Source: Thermopolyspora flexuosa (GTDB taxonomy: Bacteria; Actinomycetota; Actinomycetes; Streptosporangiales; Streptosporangiaceae). From it: a stretch of DNA of 64,000 bases. The notes below the pieces were generated by a model that saw only the letters and a program-made list of their open reading frames with translations, did no database searches and was not told the origin of the DNA. Both the position numbers and the translations under genes were made by a program. Below, one piece after another: positions 52,491-61,152 of this stretch. The stretch's first letter is position 1; each line of letters opens with the position of its first letter. The stretch spans positions 744,001 through 808,000 of the forward strand of contig NZ_VFPQ01000001.1 of NCBI RefSeq assembly GCF_006716785.1. Direction: 5' to 3'.

Positions 52491-52540
52491 GGTACGGCGC
52501 GGCCGCCGGTACGGCGCGGCCGCGGGTACGGCGGGGCCGG
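52491..52540. repeat. Three tandem ~17-bp units with the GGTACGGC octamer
   Basis: GGTACGGCGCGGCCGCC at 52491, a near-identical unit at 52508 and a third, diverged one at 52525, ending against the typA stop codon. It lies in the convergent gap between the deacetylase gene and typA. Confidence 0.7.
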
Positions 52541-54400
52541 TCAGGCCGGCCGCCCGCGCTTGGCCCGGGCGGCCATGCGGGCCCGCTCGGCCTGGTCGAG
52601 CACGAGCTTGCGCGGCCGGATCGCGGTCGGCGTGACCTCCACGCACTCGTCCTCGCGGATGAACTCCAGCATCTCCTCGAGGCTCATGGTGCGCGGCGGG
52701 CTGAGCCGTTCCAGCTCCTCCGCGGTGGACGAGCGCATGTTCGTGAGCTTCTTCTCCCGGGTGATGTTGACGTCCATGTCCTCGGCCCGGGAGTTCTCCC
52801 CGACGATCATGCCCTCGTAGACCTCGGTGCCCGGGGTCACGAACAGCGTGCCGCGCTCCTGCAGGTTGAGGATCGCGTACGCGGTGGCCGCGCCCGCCCG
52901 GTCGGCGACGAGCGAGCCGGTCGGCCGGGTGCGCAGCTCGCCGAACCACGGCTCGTAGCCCTCGAACACGTGGTGCGCGATGCCGGTGCCGCGGGTCTCG
53001 GTGAGGAACTCGGTGCGGAACCCGATGAGGCCGCGGGCGGGCACCACGAACTCCATGCGGACCCACCCGGTGCCGTGGTTGGTCATGTTCTCCATGCGGC
53101 CCTTGCGCACCGCGAGCAGCTGGGTGACCGCGCCGAGGTACTCCTCCGGGCAGTCCACGGTGAGCCGCTCGACCGGCTCGTGCACCTTGCCGTCGATCAC
53201 CCGGGTGACCACCTGCGGCTTGCCCACGGTGAGCTCGTAGCCCTCCCGGCGCATCGTCTCCACGAGCACGGCGAGGGCGAGCTCGCCCCGGCCCTGCACC
53301 TCCCAGGCGTCCGGCCGGTCGGTGGGCAGCACCCGCATCGACACGTTGCCGACGAGCTCGCGGTCGAGCCGCTCCTTGACCAGCCGCGCGGTGACCTTGG
53401 TGCCCTTCTCCCGGCCCACGAACGGGCTGGTGTTCGTGCCGATCACCATCGAGATCGCGGGCTCGTCCACGGTGATCCGGGGCAGCGGGCGCGGGTCCTC
53501 GGGGTCGGCGAGGGTGTCCCCGATCATGATGTCCGGGATGCCGGCGACCGCGATGATGTCGCCCGGCCCGGCCTGCTGGGCGGGCTTGCGCTCCAGCGCC
53601 TCGGTCATCAGCAGCTCGCTGATCCGCACCCGCTCGATCGAGCCGTCGGCCCGGCACCAGGCGACCTGCTGGCCCTTGACGATGGTGCCGTGGTGGATCC
53701 GGCACAGCGCGATCCGGCCGAGGTAGCTGGAGGAGTCGAGGTTGGTGACGAGCGCCTGCAGCGGGGCCGTCGGGTCGTACACGGGCGCCGGGACGGTGCG
53801 CTTGATCGTCTCGAACAGCGGCTCCAGGTCCGGCGAGTCGGGCAGCTCGCCGTCGGCCGGCCGGTTGAGCGAGGCCCGGCCCGCCTTCGCCGACGCGTAC
53901 ACGATCGGGAAGTCGATCTGGTCGTCGGTCGCGTCGAGGTCGAGGAACAGCTCGTACGTCGCGTCGACGACCTCGGCGATGCGCGAGTCGGGCCGGTCGA
54001 CCTTGTTCACGCAGAGGATCACCGGCAGCTTCGCGGCGAGCGCCTTGCGCAGCACGAACCGGGTCTGCGGCAGCGGGCCCTCGGAGGCGTCGACGAGCAG
54101 CACCACGCCGTCGACCATGGACAGGCCGCGCTCCACCTCGCCGCCGAAGTCGGCGTGGCCGGGCGTGTCGATGATGTTGATGGTGATGCCGCCGTGCCGT
54201 ACCGCGGTGTTCTTCGCGAGGATGGTGATGCCCTTCTCGCGCTCGAGGTCGTTGGAGTCGAGCACCCGCTCGTCGACATCCTGGTTCGCGCGGAACGCCC
54301 CGGACTGCCACAGCATGGCGTCGACCAGCGTGGTCTTGCCGTGGTCCACGTGCGCGATGATCGCGATGTTCCGCAGGTCGTCACGGCTCTGCAAAGGCAT
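52541..54400 (-). CDS. typA: Ribosome-associated GTPase TypA/BipA
   Basis: 619 residues from ATG 54400. Translational GTPase of the EF-G family, linked to 50S assembly and stress growth. G1 [20 protein letters not shown], switch [23 protein letters not shown]4 NKVDRPD, then domain II, and BipA-specific C-terminus ([20 protein letters not shown] and [20 protein letters not shown]). Length and order are normal. It has a minus-strand -10 TAAAAT (54498-54493). Convergent with the deacetylase. Confidence 0.96.
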   Translation of the reverse strand: MPLQSRDDLRNIAIIAHVDHGKTTLVDAMLWQSGAFRANQDVDERVLDSNDLEREKGITILAKNTAVRHGGITINIIDTPGHADFGGEVERGLSMVDGVVLLVDASEGPLPQTRFVLRKALAAKLPVILCVNKVDRPDSRIAEVVDATYELFLDLDATDDQIDFPIVYASAKAGRASLNRPADGELPDSPDLEPLFETIKRTVPAPVYDPTAPLQALVTNLDSSSYLGRIALCRIHHGTIVKGQQVAWCRADGSIERVRISELLMTEALERKPAQQAGPGDIIAVAGIPDIMIGDTLADPEDPRPLPRITVDEPAISMVIGTNTSPFVGREKGTKVTARLVKERLDRELVGNVSMRVLPTDRPDAWEVQGRGELALAVLVETMRREGYELTVGKPQVVTRVIDGKVHEPVERLTVDCPEEYLGAVTQLLAVRKGRMENMTNHGTGWVRMEFVVPARGLIGFRTEFLTETRGTGIAHHVFEGYEPWFGELRTRPTGSLVADRAGAATAYAILNLQERGTLFVTPGTEVYEGMIVGENSRAEDMDVNITREKKLTNMRSSTAEELERLSPPRTMSLEEMLEFIREDECVEVTPTAIRPRKLVLDQAERARMAARAKRGRPA

Positions 54401-54492
54401 GGTGAGATCTCGTTCCGCTTCGTGTGGGAATGGTCCGCGCCTCGGGATGCCCGCTGACTGCCGCCGGGACGATCGCTCCGGGTCGCCCCGCC

Positions 54493-54498
54493 ATTTTA
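54493..54498 (-). promoter_or_regulatory. -10 box of typA
   Basis: Minus-strand TAAAAT at 54498-54493 in an AT-rich pocket; start near 54486, 86 bases before the ATG. No clear -35. Confidence 0.45.
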
Positions 54499-54620
54499 GT
54501 TGACGCCGGTTACCGGAAGATTGCGCGCGCCCACCGGCGGAAGCGGGTACGGCGGGGCGGTGCCGTACGGCGGGCGGCGCTCGCGGGCGGACGGTCGTGG
54601 GCGGGCGGGAACGCCGCGGT

Positions 54621-54626
54621 TACCCT
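54621..54626 (+). promoter_or_regulatory. -10 box, leaderless start of hydrolase gene
   Basis: TACCCT at 54621-54626, six bases before ATG 54633; no Shine-Dalgarno sequence. Confidence 0.45.
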
Positions 54627-54632
54627 CTCACC

Positions 54633-55430
54633 ATGCCGCTTGCTCCCGTTTTCGGCGCGATGATGCGCACCGTCGACGGCGTGCGCATCGACGCCGGGCA
54701 CATCCCCGGCGACTCGCTCGAGCTCTGCATCGTCGTCGCCCACGGGTTCACCGGGACCTGGCGCGAGCGGGCGAGCCGCCGCATCGCGCACGTGCTGAAC
54801 GGCTACGGCGGGGTGCTCGCCTTCGACTTCCGCGGCCACGGCCGTTCCTCCGGCCTGTCCACCGTGGGGGACAAGGAGATCCACGACATCGAGGCGGTGG
54901 TCCGGCACGCCCGGGTGGTCGGGTACCGCCGGGTGGTCACGGTCGGCTTCTCCATGGGCGCGGCGGTCGCGATCCGGCACGCCGGGCTGATCGGCGGGGT
55001 CGACGGGGTGGTGGCGGTGAGCGGCCCGGCCCGCTGGTACTACCGGGACACCCGGCCGATGCGGCAGGTGCACTGGGCGATCGAGCGGCCGATCGGCCGG
55101 CTGGCGGCCCGGCTGGTGAAGCGCACCCGGATCGCCACCGGGCCGTGGGATCCGGTGCCGGTGCCGCCGTACGAGGCGGTGCGGCACATCGCCCCGACCC
55201 CGCTGCTCATCGTGCACGGCGACGCCGACGCGTTCTTCCCGGTGGAGCACGCCCACCAGCTCTACGAGAACGCCCGCGAGCCGCGGGAACTGTGGATCGA
55301 GCCCGGGTACGGCCACGCCGAGACCGCGGCCACGCCCGCGCTGGTGCGGCGGATCGGGGAGTGGGCGGCGAAGTCCGCGAAAAAATCTCTCGAACCCCGA
55401 ACTTCTCCCCGCGACCTGTCGTCTACCTAG
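54633..55430 (+). CDS. Alpha/beta-hydrolase
   Basis: 265 residues from ATG 54633. Oxyanion-loop AHGFTGTW, nucleophile elbow GFSMGA (Ser107), acid in HGDADAFFPVEHA (Asp197/Asp199) and His228 in GYGHAETA. The FAFDFRGHGRSSG-like segment (AFDFRGHGRSSGLS) is common in monoacylglycerol-lipase/peptidase S9-like hydrolases. Substrate unknown; cytosolic. A large hairpin follows the gene. Confidence 0.88.
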   Translation: MPLAPVFGAMMRTVDGVRIDAGHIPGDSLELCIVVAHGFTGTWRERASRRIAHVLNGYGGVLAFDFRGHGRSSGLSTVGDKEIHDIEAVVRHARVVGYRRVVTVGFSMGAAVAIRHAGLIGGVDGVVAVSGPARWYYRDTRPMRQVHWAIERPIGRLAARLVKRTRIATGPWDPVPVPPYEAVRHIAPTPLLIVHGDADAFFPVEHAHQLYENAREPRELWIEPGYGHAETAATPALVRRIGEWAAKSAKKSLEPRTSPRDLSST

Positions 55431-55469
55431 GCACAGAACCGTTGCGAGCGGCGCAGCGGGAGCGGGGGC

Positions 55470-55544
55470 GTTCAGGTGGTGCACGGCGGGTGCCCACAAC
55501 TGGCTGGGGAGCGCTGCCGGCACTCCGCCGTGCACCACCTGAAC
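55470..55544. repeat. Long hairpin: 20-bp perfect inverted repeat
   Basis: GTTCAGGTGGTGCACGGCGG (55470-55489) pairs perfectly with 55525-55544 around 35 nt that itself pairs GTGCC/GGCAC. It lies between the hydrolase and the secreted coiled-coil gene, both on the plus strand. It could be a strong terminator, an sRNA, or a remnant of a short mobile repeat. No U tract follows. Confidence 0.8.
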
Positions 55545-55631
55545 TCTATGCACTGATGGGACGCGCGTGCCCAAATGGCACGATTGGGGCACGAGTTAGT
55601 CGTTCCGGCATCGCCGACGAGATGGATCTCC

Positions 55632-55658
55632 TATAGTTCCCTTCCGTCTGAGGAAGGG
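55632..55658 (+). promoter_or_regulatory. -10 box and RBS hairpin of secreted coiled-coil gene
   Basis: TATAGT (55632-55637) is a strong -10. Immediately after it CCCTTCC (55639-55645) and GGAAGGG (55652-55658) form a 7-bp stem whose 3' arm is part of the Shine-Dalgarno region (GGAAGGGGAGAG) of the GTG at 55668. If transcription starts upstream of the stem, the ribosome site would be occluded. Confidence 0.5.
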
Positions 55659-55667
55659 GAGAGCGGC

Positions 55668-56558
55668 GTGAAACGTGGCCGGGTTCTCGCTCTGGCCGTC
55701 GTTCTTGCCGGGATGACCGCCCTCGCCGGTGCTCCCGGCGCCCAGGCGGAACCCGATCGGCAGACGAAGCTGAACCAGCTCACCAAGCAGGCCGCGGCGC
55801 TCACCAGGGCCTACCGCGGGGAGATCCAGAGCCTGGAGGAGGCGAAGCGGGCCGTGCGCCGGGCCGAGGCCCGGGTCAAGTCGCTCAAGGCGAGCGTCGC
55901 CGCCGCGCAGCGCACGCTCACCCAGTTCGCCCAGACCTCCTACATGCAGGGCGGCGTGGATCCGGGCCAGTTCCTCGCCTTCGGCGACGGCGACCTCGGC
56001 CAGGCCGCCACGCTCAACTACCTCGCCGCCATGCGGGCCGAACGGCTCAACCGCCTCAAGGAGATGCAGCAGGAGGCGAAGAAGGCCGAGAAGGCCGCCG
56101 ACGACAAGGTCGAGGAGCTGCGCGAGAACATCGAGGAGCTGCAGCGCAAGCGGCGCGAGGTGGAGAGGCTGCTCGCCCGGTTCGGCTTCCAGAAGCCCGA
56201 CGCGGGCACCGGGCTCACCCCGCGCATGATCAGCGTGCGCAACGCGATCCTGCAGCAGTTCCCGATGCCGTACGGCTACGGCTGCCTGCGCCGCGGCGAC
56301 GCCGGCGAGCACGGCGTCGGCCGGGCGTGCGACTTCATGATGGCCCCCGGCGGCCGCTACGCGACCGGCGCCGACCTCGAGCGCGGCAACGCCCTCGCCG
56401 AGTGGTGCATCAGGAACGGCCGGCGGCTCGGGATCATGTACATCATCTGGCAGCAGAAGTACTACGACATCCGCACCGGCAGCGGCTGGCGCATGATGGC
56501 CGACCGCGGCAGCCCCACCGCCAACCACTACGACCACGTGCACGTGTCGGTGCTCTAG
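55668..56558 (+). CDS. Secreted coiled-coil protein with ARB_07466-like C-terminal domain
   Basis: 296 residues from GTG 55668. Signal peptide 1-30 (MKRGRVLALAVVLAGMTALA, cut near AQA-EP). Residues ~35-185 form two long helices typical of RipA/NlpC-type cell-wall proteins (TKLNQLTKQAAALTRAYRGE; AKKAEKAADDKVEELRENIE). The C-terminal ~100 residues (GYGCLRRGDAGEHGVGRACD then FMMAPGG; ANHYDHVHVSVL) carry Asp/His residues like the M15/VanY-like ARB_07466 domain, so a peptidoglycan hydrolase role is possible. Four Cys could pair. Its mRNA leader has an RBS-occluding hairpin. Confidence 0.8.
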   Translation: MKRGRVLALAVVLAGMTALAGAPGAQAEPDRQTKLNQLTKQAAALTRAYRGEIQSLEEAKRAVRRAEARVKSLKASVAAAQRTLTQFAQTSYMQGGVDPGQFLAFGDGDLGQAATLNYLAAMRAERLNRLKEMQQEAKKAEKAADDKVEELRENIEELQRKRREVERLLARFGFQKPDAGTGLTPRMISVRNAILQQFPMPYGYGCLRRGDAGEHGVGRACDFMMAPGGRYATGADLERGNALAEWCIRNGRRLGIMYIIWQQKYYDIRTGSGWRMMADRGSPTANHYDHVHVSVL

Positions 56559-56639
56559 GCCGGTGCGCCCGCCCCGCCGTACCGGTCGGCGGTCGATGCC
56601 GGGTGCCGCGAACCCCCGCGGCGGGCGGCGGAGCCCATG

Positions 56640-56645
56640 GATAAT
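56640..56645 (+). promoter_or_regulatory. -10 box, leaderless start of TetR gene
   Basis: GATAAT at 56640-56645, six bases before the GTG at 56652. Confidence 0.5.
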
Positions 56646-56651
56646 GGCGGG

Positions 56652-57302
56652 GTGACGAAGGTCTCCGACGGGACGCTGCGGCGTCGCCCGGCCCAGCGGC
56701 GCAGCCAGGAGCGGGTCGAGCGCATGCTCGACGAGTGCGCCCGGCTTCTCGACGAGGTCGGGTACGACGGGCTGACCACCAAGGAGGTGGCGCGCCGGGC
56801 CAACGTGCCGATCGGCACCTTCTACCAGTTCTTCCCGGACAAGCAGGGCCTGGTGCGCGCCCTCGGGCTGCGCAACCTCGACGCGTTCCTCGACCGGGTC
56901 ACCGCGCGGCTCACCGAGCGGCGGCTCAAGAACTGGACCGAGGCGGTCGACATCCTCGTCGACGAGTTCGTCGACATGAAGCACACGATGCCGGGCTTCG
57001 GCGTCATGGACTTCGGCGAGGTGCTCGTCACCCCGGGCGGCCCCGGGCTGCGCGGCACCGAGCGCATGCTCGACGGGCGGCGGGAGAACAACTTCGTCGT
57101 CGCCGACCGGGTACGGGCGCTCGCCGTCGAGGTGCTCGGCGCCCCGGCGAGCCCGGAACTCGACCGCGCGATCGTGGTCGCGGTGGAGGCGGCCGACGCG
57201 GTCCTCAAGCTCGCCTTCCGCGTCGACCCCCAGGGCGACCCCGCGCTGATCGCCGAGTGCAAGCGGCTCGTCCGCCGGTACCTCGAGGACTACGCCTCCT
57301 GA
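56652..57302 (+). CDS. TetR-family regulator
   Basis: 216 residues from GTG 56652, chosen because a -10 GATAAT lies six bases upstream (an ATG at 56637 would overlap that box and add five residues). HTH: MLDECARLLDEVGYDGLTTK then EVARRANVPIGTFYQFFPDK; C-terminal ligand domain LDAFLDRVTARLTERRLKNW onward (TetR_C of the AcrR-like group). Followed 32 bases later by a MerR gene on the same strand; no obvious target gene beside it. Confidence 0.88.
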   Translation: MTKVSDGTLRRRPAQRRSQERVERMLDECARLLDEVGYDGLTTKEVARRANVPIGTFYQFFPDKQGLVRALGLRNLDAFLDRVTARLTERRLKNWTEAVDILVDEFVDMKHTMPGFGVMDFGEVLVTPGGPGLRGTERMLDGRRENNFVVADRVRALAVEVLGAPASPELDRAIVVAVEAADAVLKLAFRVDPQGDPALIAECKRLVRRYLEDYAS

Positions 57303-57334
57303 CCCCGCGCGGGCACGGCTGAAGGGAGGGCCGG

Positions 57335-57784
57335 ATGACCACGCACGCGGCCGGCCGGGGGAGCACCGGCTACTACACCCCGGCGCAGGTGGCCGAGGAG
57401 ACCGGGTTCAGCATCGACACGCTGCGGTACTACGAGCGCATCGGCCTGCTCGGCCGGGTGGCGCGGAACGCCGCCGGGCGGCGCCGGTTCACCGACGAGG
57501 ATCTCGGCTGGCTCGGCTGGATCCGCTGCCTGCGGGACACCGGCATGCCGATCGCCGAGATGCTCCGGTTCGCGGAGCTGATGCGCGCCGGGGACCACAC
57601 CATCCCCGACCGGATCGCGATGCTCGAGGCGCACGACCGCAACGTCGAGGCGATGATCGCCGACCTGCGGGAGAAGCAGGAGGCGATCAAGCGCAAGATC
57701 GCCCACTACCGGGACCTGCTCGCCCTGTCCGAGGCGACCGCGGACCACGCCGCGGCCGAGCCGGACCCCGCGCCGCGGGCCTGA
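57335..57784 (+). CDS. MerR-family regulator
   Basis: 149 residues from ATG 57335 with GAAGGGAGG upstream. HTH YYTPAQVAEETGFSIDTLRY followed by YERIGLLG; coiled-coil dimerisation helix (DRNVEAMIADLREKQEAIKR). The metal-binding C-terminal cysteines of MerR/CueR are absent; one Cys (IRCLRDTGMP) recalls the AdhR/NmlR aldehyde-sensing subgroup. Short Asp/Ala/Pro-rich tail. Confidence 0.88.
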   Translation: MTTHAAGRGSTGYYTPAQVAEETGFSIDTLRYYERIGLLGRVARNAAGRRRFTDEDLGWLGWIRCLRDTGMPIAEMLRFAELMRAGDHTIPDRIAMLEAHDRNVEAMIADLREKQEAIKRKIAHYRDLLALSEATADHAAAEPDPAPRA

Positions 57785-57830
57785 CCGCGGGCCGTACCCC
57801 ACCGCGGCCTTCCCGCCTAGCCTGGGATGG

Positions 57831-58445
57831 GTGAACTGGTCGTCCTACGGCGCGTTCCTCGCGTTCGCGACGGTGCTCACGCTGCTGCCCGGGCCCGACT
57901 TCGCCGTGGTGGTGAAGAACACGCTGGCGGGCGGGCGGCGGCGCGGCGCCTGGTGCTCGGCCGGGGTGAGCCTGTCCTGCGCGGTCCAGGGCGCGGCGAC
58001 CGCCACCGGCCTCGGCGTCCTGATCACGCAGCTGCAGCCGGTGTTCCAGGCGGTCAGGTGGGCGGGCGTGGCCTACCTCGGCTACCTGGGGGTGCAGACG
58101 TTGCGCTCGGCGTTCCGCGGGCACTACCCGCGGCTCACCGGCGGCGCGGCCGCGGCCCGCGGCGGCCTGCGGGAGGGCTTCCTGTCGAACATCACCAACC
58201 CGAAGACGCTCGTGTTCTACCTGGCGGTGCTGCCGCAGTTCATCTCGCCGGGCGCGGCGGCGTTCACGCTGCCGCTGTTCGCGCTGAGCCACGCCGTGAT
58301 CTCCCTGCTCTGGCTGTGGGTGGTCGTCGCGGTCCTCGACGTGGTGCGGGCGGTGCTCTCCCGGCGCACGGTACGGCGGGCACTCGACACCGTGATCGGC
58401 GTGGCGCTGCTCGGCTTCGGCGCGCGGCCGGCCGCCGAGGGCTGA
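57831..58445 (+). CDS. LysE/RhtB-family amino-acid exporter
   Basis: 204 residues from GTG 57831. Six membrane segments; family start YGAFLAFATVLTLLPGPDFA and NPKTLVFYLAVLPQFISPG are the LysE signatures. A -10-like TAGCCT (57818-57823) is seven bases before the GTG, suggesting a leaderless transcript. Exports amino acids or related compounds; possibly controlled by the preceding MerR gene, 46 bases upstream, but no operator is seen. Confidence 0.88.
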   Translation: MNWSSYGAFLAFATVLTLLPGPDFAVVVKNTLAGGRRRGAWCSAGVSLSCAVQGAATATGLGVLITQLQPVFQAVRWAGVAYLGYLGVQTLRSAFRGHYPRLTGGAAAARGGLREGFLSNITNPKTLVFYLAVLPQFISPGAAAFTLPLFALSHAVISLLWLWVVVAVLDVVRAVLSRRTVRRALDTVIGVALLGFGARPAAEG

Positions 58446-58657
58446 GCGCGGGCGCCGGCTGACGTCGCGTCCCCCGGCCGACGCGCGGGCACGCGCCGGC
58501 GGCTCGCCGTACCTCTGGTCCCAGGGTCGTCGGGCCCGGCCTGTGGGGGTGCGACCGTCCCGCCTTGACCAGGGAAAACGGCGGGAATGGGCGGGTATGC
58601 GGAGACGTTACCGCCCTGTTCTTGACCCGGGTGTGCGGCGGTGGCTTCATGGGCCGC

Positions 58658-58669
58658 GACAACGTTGTC
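58658..58669. promoter_or_regulatory. LacI-type operator upstream of the solute-binding protein
   Basis: GACAACGTTGTC, a perfect 12-bp palindrome, 60 bases before the ATG at 58729. The same core, extended to 16 bp, occurs in front of the LacI-family gene (63536-63551). This ties the binding-protein gene to that regulator. Confidence 0.75.
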
Positions 58670-58728
58670 AGCCCGTGCGAAACCTTCGGGGGAGTTTCGT
58701 TGCCGGGGTGGGACCGAAGGGATGGGCG

Positions 58729-60015
58729 ATGCGGAGACGGTGGATGAAGGCCGCCGCGATGGGTCTGGCCGGCGTGCTCGCGCTCACCGCCTGCGGCGGC
58801 GGCGACCCCGGGGACGGCGGCCTGGGCGGGTCCTCCAAGAAGCGGGTGGAAATCTTCTCCTGGTGGACCGGTCCGGGTGAGGTGGACGGCCTCAAGGCGA
58901 TGCGCCAGATCTTCGAGCGGAGGAACCCGAACTTCACGTTCTACGACGCCGCGGTCGCCGGCGGCTCCGGTGACCAGGCGCGGGCGCTGCTCTCCAGCAA
59001 GCTCAAGGCGAACCGGCCGCCGGACACCTTCCAGGGCCACGCGGGCGCCGAGCTGCAGGGCTACATCAAGGCCGGCAAGCTCGAGCCGCTCAACTTCCTC
59101 TACGACGAGCTCAGGCTGCGCGACGTCTTCCCCGAGCAGCTCGTCGAGCAGATCACCGTGGACGGCAACATCTACTCGGTTCCGGTCAACATCCACCGGT
59201 CGAACATCCTCTGGTTCAACCCCAAGGTGCTGAAGGACGCCGGGGTCTCCGGCCCGCCGAAGTCGATCAAGGAGTTCGTCGACGCGCTGGAGAAGGTCAA
59301 GAAGGCCGGCAGGATCCCGCTGTCGATCGGCCCCCAGTGGACCCGGGTGCACCTGCTGGAGAGCGTGCTGCTCGGCTCGCTCGGCACCGAGCGGTACAAC
59401 GCGCTGTGGACGGCGAGCGCCGACTGGTCCGGCGCGGACATCACCACGGCGCTGGAGAACTTCAAGAAGATCACGTCGTACGCCGGCACCCCGCAGGAGG
59501 ACTGGCAGCCCGCGGCGAAGCAGGTCGCCGACGGCGAGGCCGCCTTCAACGTCATGGGTGACTGGGCCTACGGCTACTTCGCGAACCCGCCGGACGGCGG
59601 CCTCGGCAAGACCGCCGGGCAGGACTTCGACTGGGCCTCGGCGCCGGGCACCGACGGCACCTTCATGTGGCTGTCCGACAGCTTCACCCTGCCGAAGGGC
59701 GCCCCGAACCGGGACGGCGCGATCGCCTGGCTCAAGGTCGCCGCGAGCAAGGAGGGCCAGGACGCGTTCAACCCGCTGAAGGGCTCGATCCCGGCCCGCA
59801 AGGACGCCGACAGGTCGCTCTACAAGGACTACCTCGCCTACAGCCTCGAGCAGTGGGCGACGAACAGGCTCGCCGGGTCGATCCAGCACGGCGTGGTCGC
59901 CAACGACGCGTGGCGCAACGCGATCAACGAGGCCGTCGGCCGGTTCATGCAGGACCGGGACGTGGCGAAGCTGCAGCGGGCGCTCGTGGGCGCGGCGAAG
60001 AACAGCGGCCAGTAG
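58729..60015 (+). CDS. Carbohydrate ABC transporter solute-binding lipoprotein
   Basis: 428 residues from ATG 58729 (CCGAAGG upstream). Lipoprotein signal MRRRWMKAAAMGLAGVLALT with lipobox LTAC. Family-1 extracellular sugar-binding fold: VEIFSWWTGPGEVDGLKAMR, FQGHAGAELQGYIKAGKLEP, GDWAYGYFANPP, WLKVAASKEGQDAFNPLKGS, similar to glucose/mannose-type binding proteins. It should be followed by two permease genes; only a scar of these remains, so it is orphaned. It carries a LacI operator 60 bases upstream. Confidence 0.92.
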   Translation: MRRRWMKAAAMGLAGVLALTACGGGDPGDGGLGGSSKKRVEIFSWWTGPGEVDGLKAMRQIFERRNPNFTFYDAAVAGGSGDQARALLSSKLKANRPPDTFQGHAGAELQGYIKAGKLEPLNFLYDELRLRDVFPEQLVEQITVDGNIYSVPVNIHRSNILWFNPKVLKDAGVSGPPKSIKEFVDALEKVKKAGRIPLSIGPQWTRVHLLESVLLGSLGTERYNALWTASADWSGADITTALENFKKITSYAGTPQEDWQPAAKQVADGEAAFNVMGDWAYGYFANPPDGGLGKTAGQDFDWASAPGTDGTFMWLSDSFTLPKGAPNRDGAIAWLKVAASKEGQDAFNPLKGSIPARKDADRSLYKDYLAYSLEQWATNRLAGSIQHGVVANDAWRNAINEAVGRFMQDRDVAKLQRALVGAAKNSGQ

Positions 60016-60030
60016 GCCGGGCCCGGCCAC

Positions 60031-60176
60031 GTGCTGTCGAAGTGGCGGTTCGCGGGCGCCGGCCTGGCCTTCACGCCGCCGCTGTTCGCCTCGCCTCGAT
60101 CCCGGCCGTGATCGGCCACATCCTGCTCGGCCGGTCCTTCAGGCGCGGCCTCATGGCCGGTGCGCTGACGGGTTGA
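60031..60176 (+). pseudogene. Fused remnant of two ABC sugar permeases
   Basis: GTG 60031 opens a frame VLSKWRFAGAGLAFTPPLFA, the typical N-terminus of a CUT1 first permease, which breaks down and stops at 60109. In the +2-shifted frame from 60093, ASIPAVIGHILLGRSFRRGL then MAGALTG-stop (60174-60176) is the typical C-terminus of the second CUT1 permease (family ends ...RGLTAGAVKG). Both permeases, normally ~1.7 kb together, are thus reduced to 146 bases joined near 60090. The import system cannot work as encoded here. The ArsR-like gene's 3' end overlaps the scar. Confidence 0.75.
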
Positions 60177-61152
60177 CGAGCGAGTCGCCGAGCGGCGTGC
60201 GGTGGTAGAGCACGCTGCGGCCGGTGCGCACCCCGGCGATCAGCCCCGCCTCGCGCAGCGCGGCGATGTGGTCGCCGGTGCCGCCGATGCTCAGCCCGAG
60301 CCGGGCGGCGAGCTGGGTGGTGGTCGCGGGCACCTCGAGCTCGGTGAGGATGGCGGTCCTGGTCCGGCCGATGAGCCGGGCCAGGCCGCCCGGCGCGTCC
60401 TGCGGGGCGGCCACGCCGCGCGCCGGGTAGATCAGCGCGTACGGCCAGGCGTCCGTCACGTAGTCCAGGTAGGCGCCCGCGTTCTTGATGAAGACGCTCG
60501 GCACGAACAGCAGGCCGCGGCCGTCGAGACGGCAGGTCCGGTCGTCCGCGCCGACCCGTACCTCGATGTGGCCGCAGGCGTCGTCGTCGCGCCAGCGCAC
60601 CTGTGGGGAGAGGTCGTCGAGGGCGGCGCGCCAGCCGTACGTGGCGAGCCGCCCGGCCCGCTGCACCACGTCGCGCTCGAGGATCGCGTGGAACCGCGGC
60701 CAGCTCGGCGCGATCACCTCGCGCCAGAGGGCCTCCAGCGCGTCGGCGATGCGGGCGACCACGTCGCGGTCGCGCAGCACCCGCATCACCGGCTCGGGCA
60801 GCGGCTCCCGTTCCTGCAGACTGCGGGCGATCTCGGCGTGGGCCTGCTCGGCCGGGGTGGCGCGCATCGCGGCGATCTCATCGTCGAAGGTGACGTTCAC
60901 CCCGGTGGGCGGCGGCGCGATGAAGTCCGGGGTGTACCGCCGCGGCACGTACAGCGCGACCAGCGCGCGCAGCTCCGGCATGGACTCCTGCAGCCGGAGG
61001 TACGCCGGGCGGGAGCGGGCCACCCAGTCGCGGAGCGCGCCGACCTCCGTCCTGCCGGAGAGCGCCCACACGGCGTGCAGGGTCTCGATGAGCGGTGAGA
61101 TGGCGAATCTGCTCGCCATGATGTCCTGCGCGCTGACCTCGATCCGGAGCAT
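60151..61152 (-). CDS. ArsR-like winged-helix regulator (DUF5937 + HTH)
   Basis: 333 residues from ATG 61152. The first ~245 residues (VSAQDIMASRFAISPLIETL, RPAYLRLQESMPELRALVAL, LYVPRRYTPDFIAPPPTG) match the DUF5937 type. The C-terminal ~75 residues are an ArsR-type HTH (LTELEVPATTTQLAARLGLS, GGTGDHIAALREAGLIAGVR, GRSVLYHRTPLG). Common in actinobacteria beside MFS genes; the divergent MFS gene 137 bases away is its likely partner. Its last 26 bases overlap the permease scar. Confidence 0.85.
   Translation of the reverse strand: MLRIEVSAQDIMASRFAISPLIETLHAVWALSGRTEVGALRDWVARSRPAYLRLQESMPELRALVALYVPRRYTPDFIAPPPTGVNVTFDDEIAAMRATPAEQAHAEIARSLQEREPLPEPVMRVLRDRDVVARIADALEALWREVIAPSWPRFHAILERDVVQRAGRLATYGWRAALDDLSPQVRWRDDDACGHIEVRVGADDRTCRLDGRGLLFVPSVFIKNAGAYLDYVTDAWPYALIYPARGVAAPQDAPGGLARLIGRTRTAILTELEVPATTTQLAARLGLSIGGTGDHIAALREAGLIAGVRTGRSVLYHRTPLGDSLVNPSAHRP

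Noticed and set aside
55545-55667. c-di-AMP (ydaO-type) riboswitch before the secreted cell-wall gene
   Set aside because: Gene type fits, but the conserved ydaO sequence blocks were not found.
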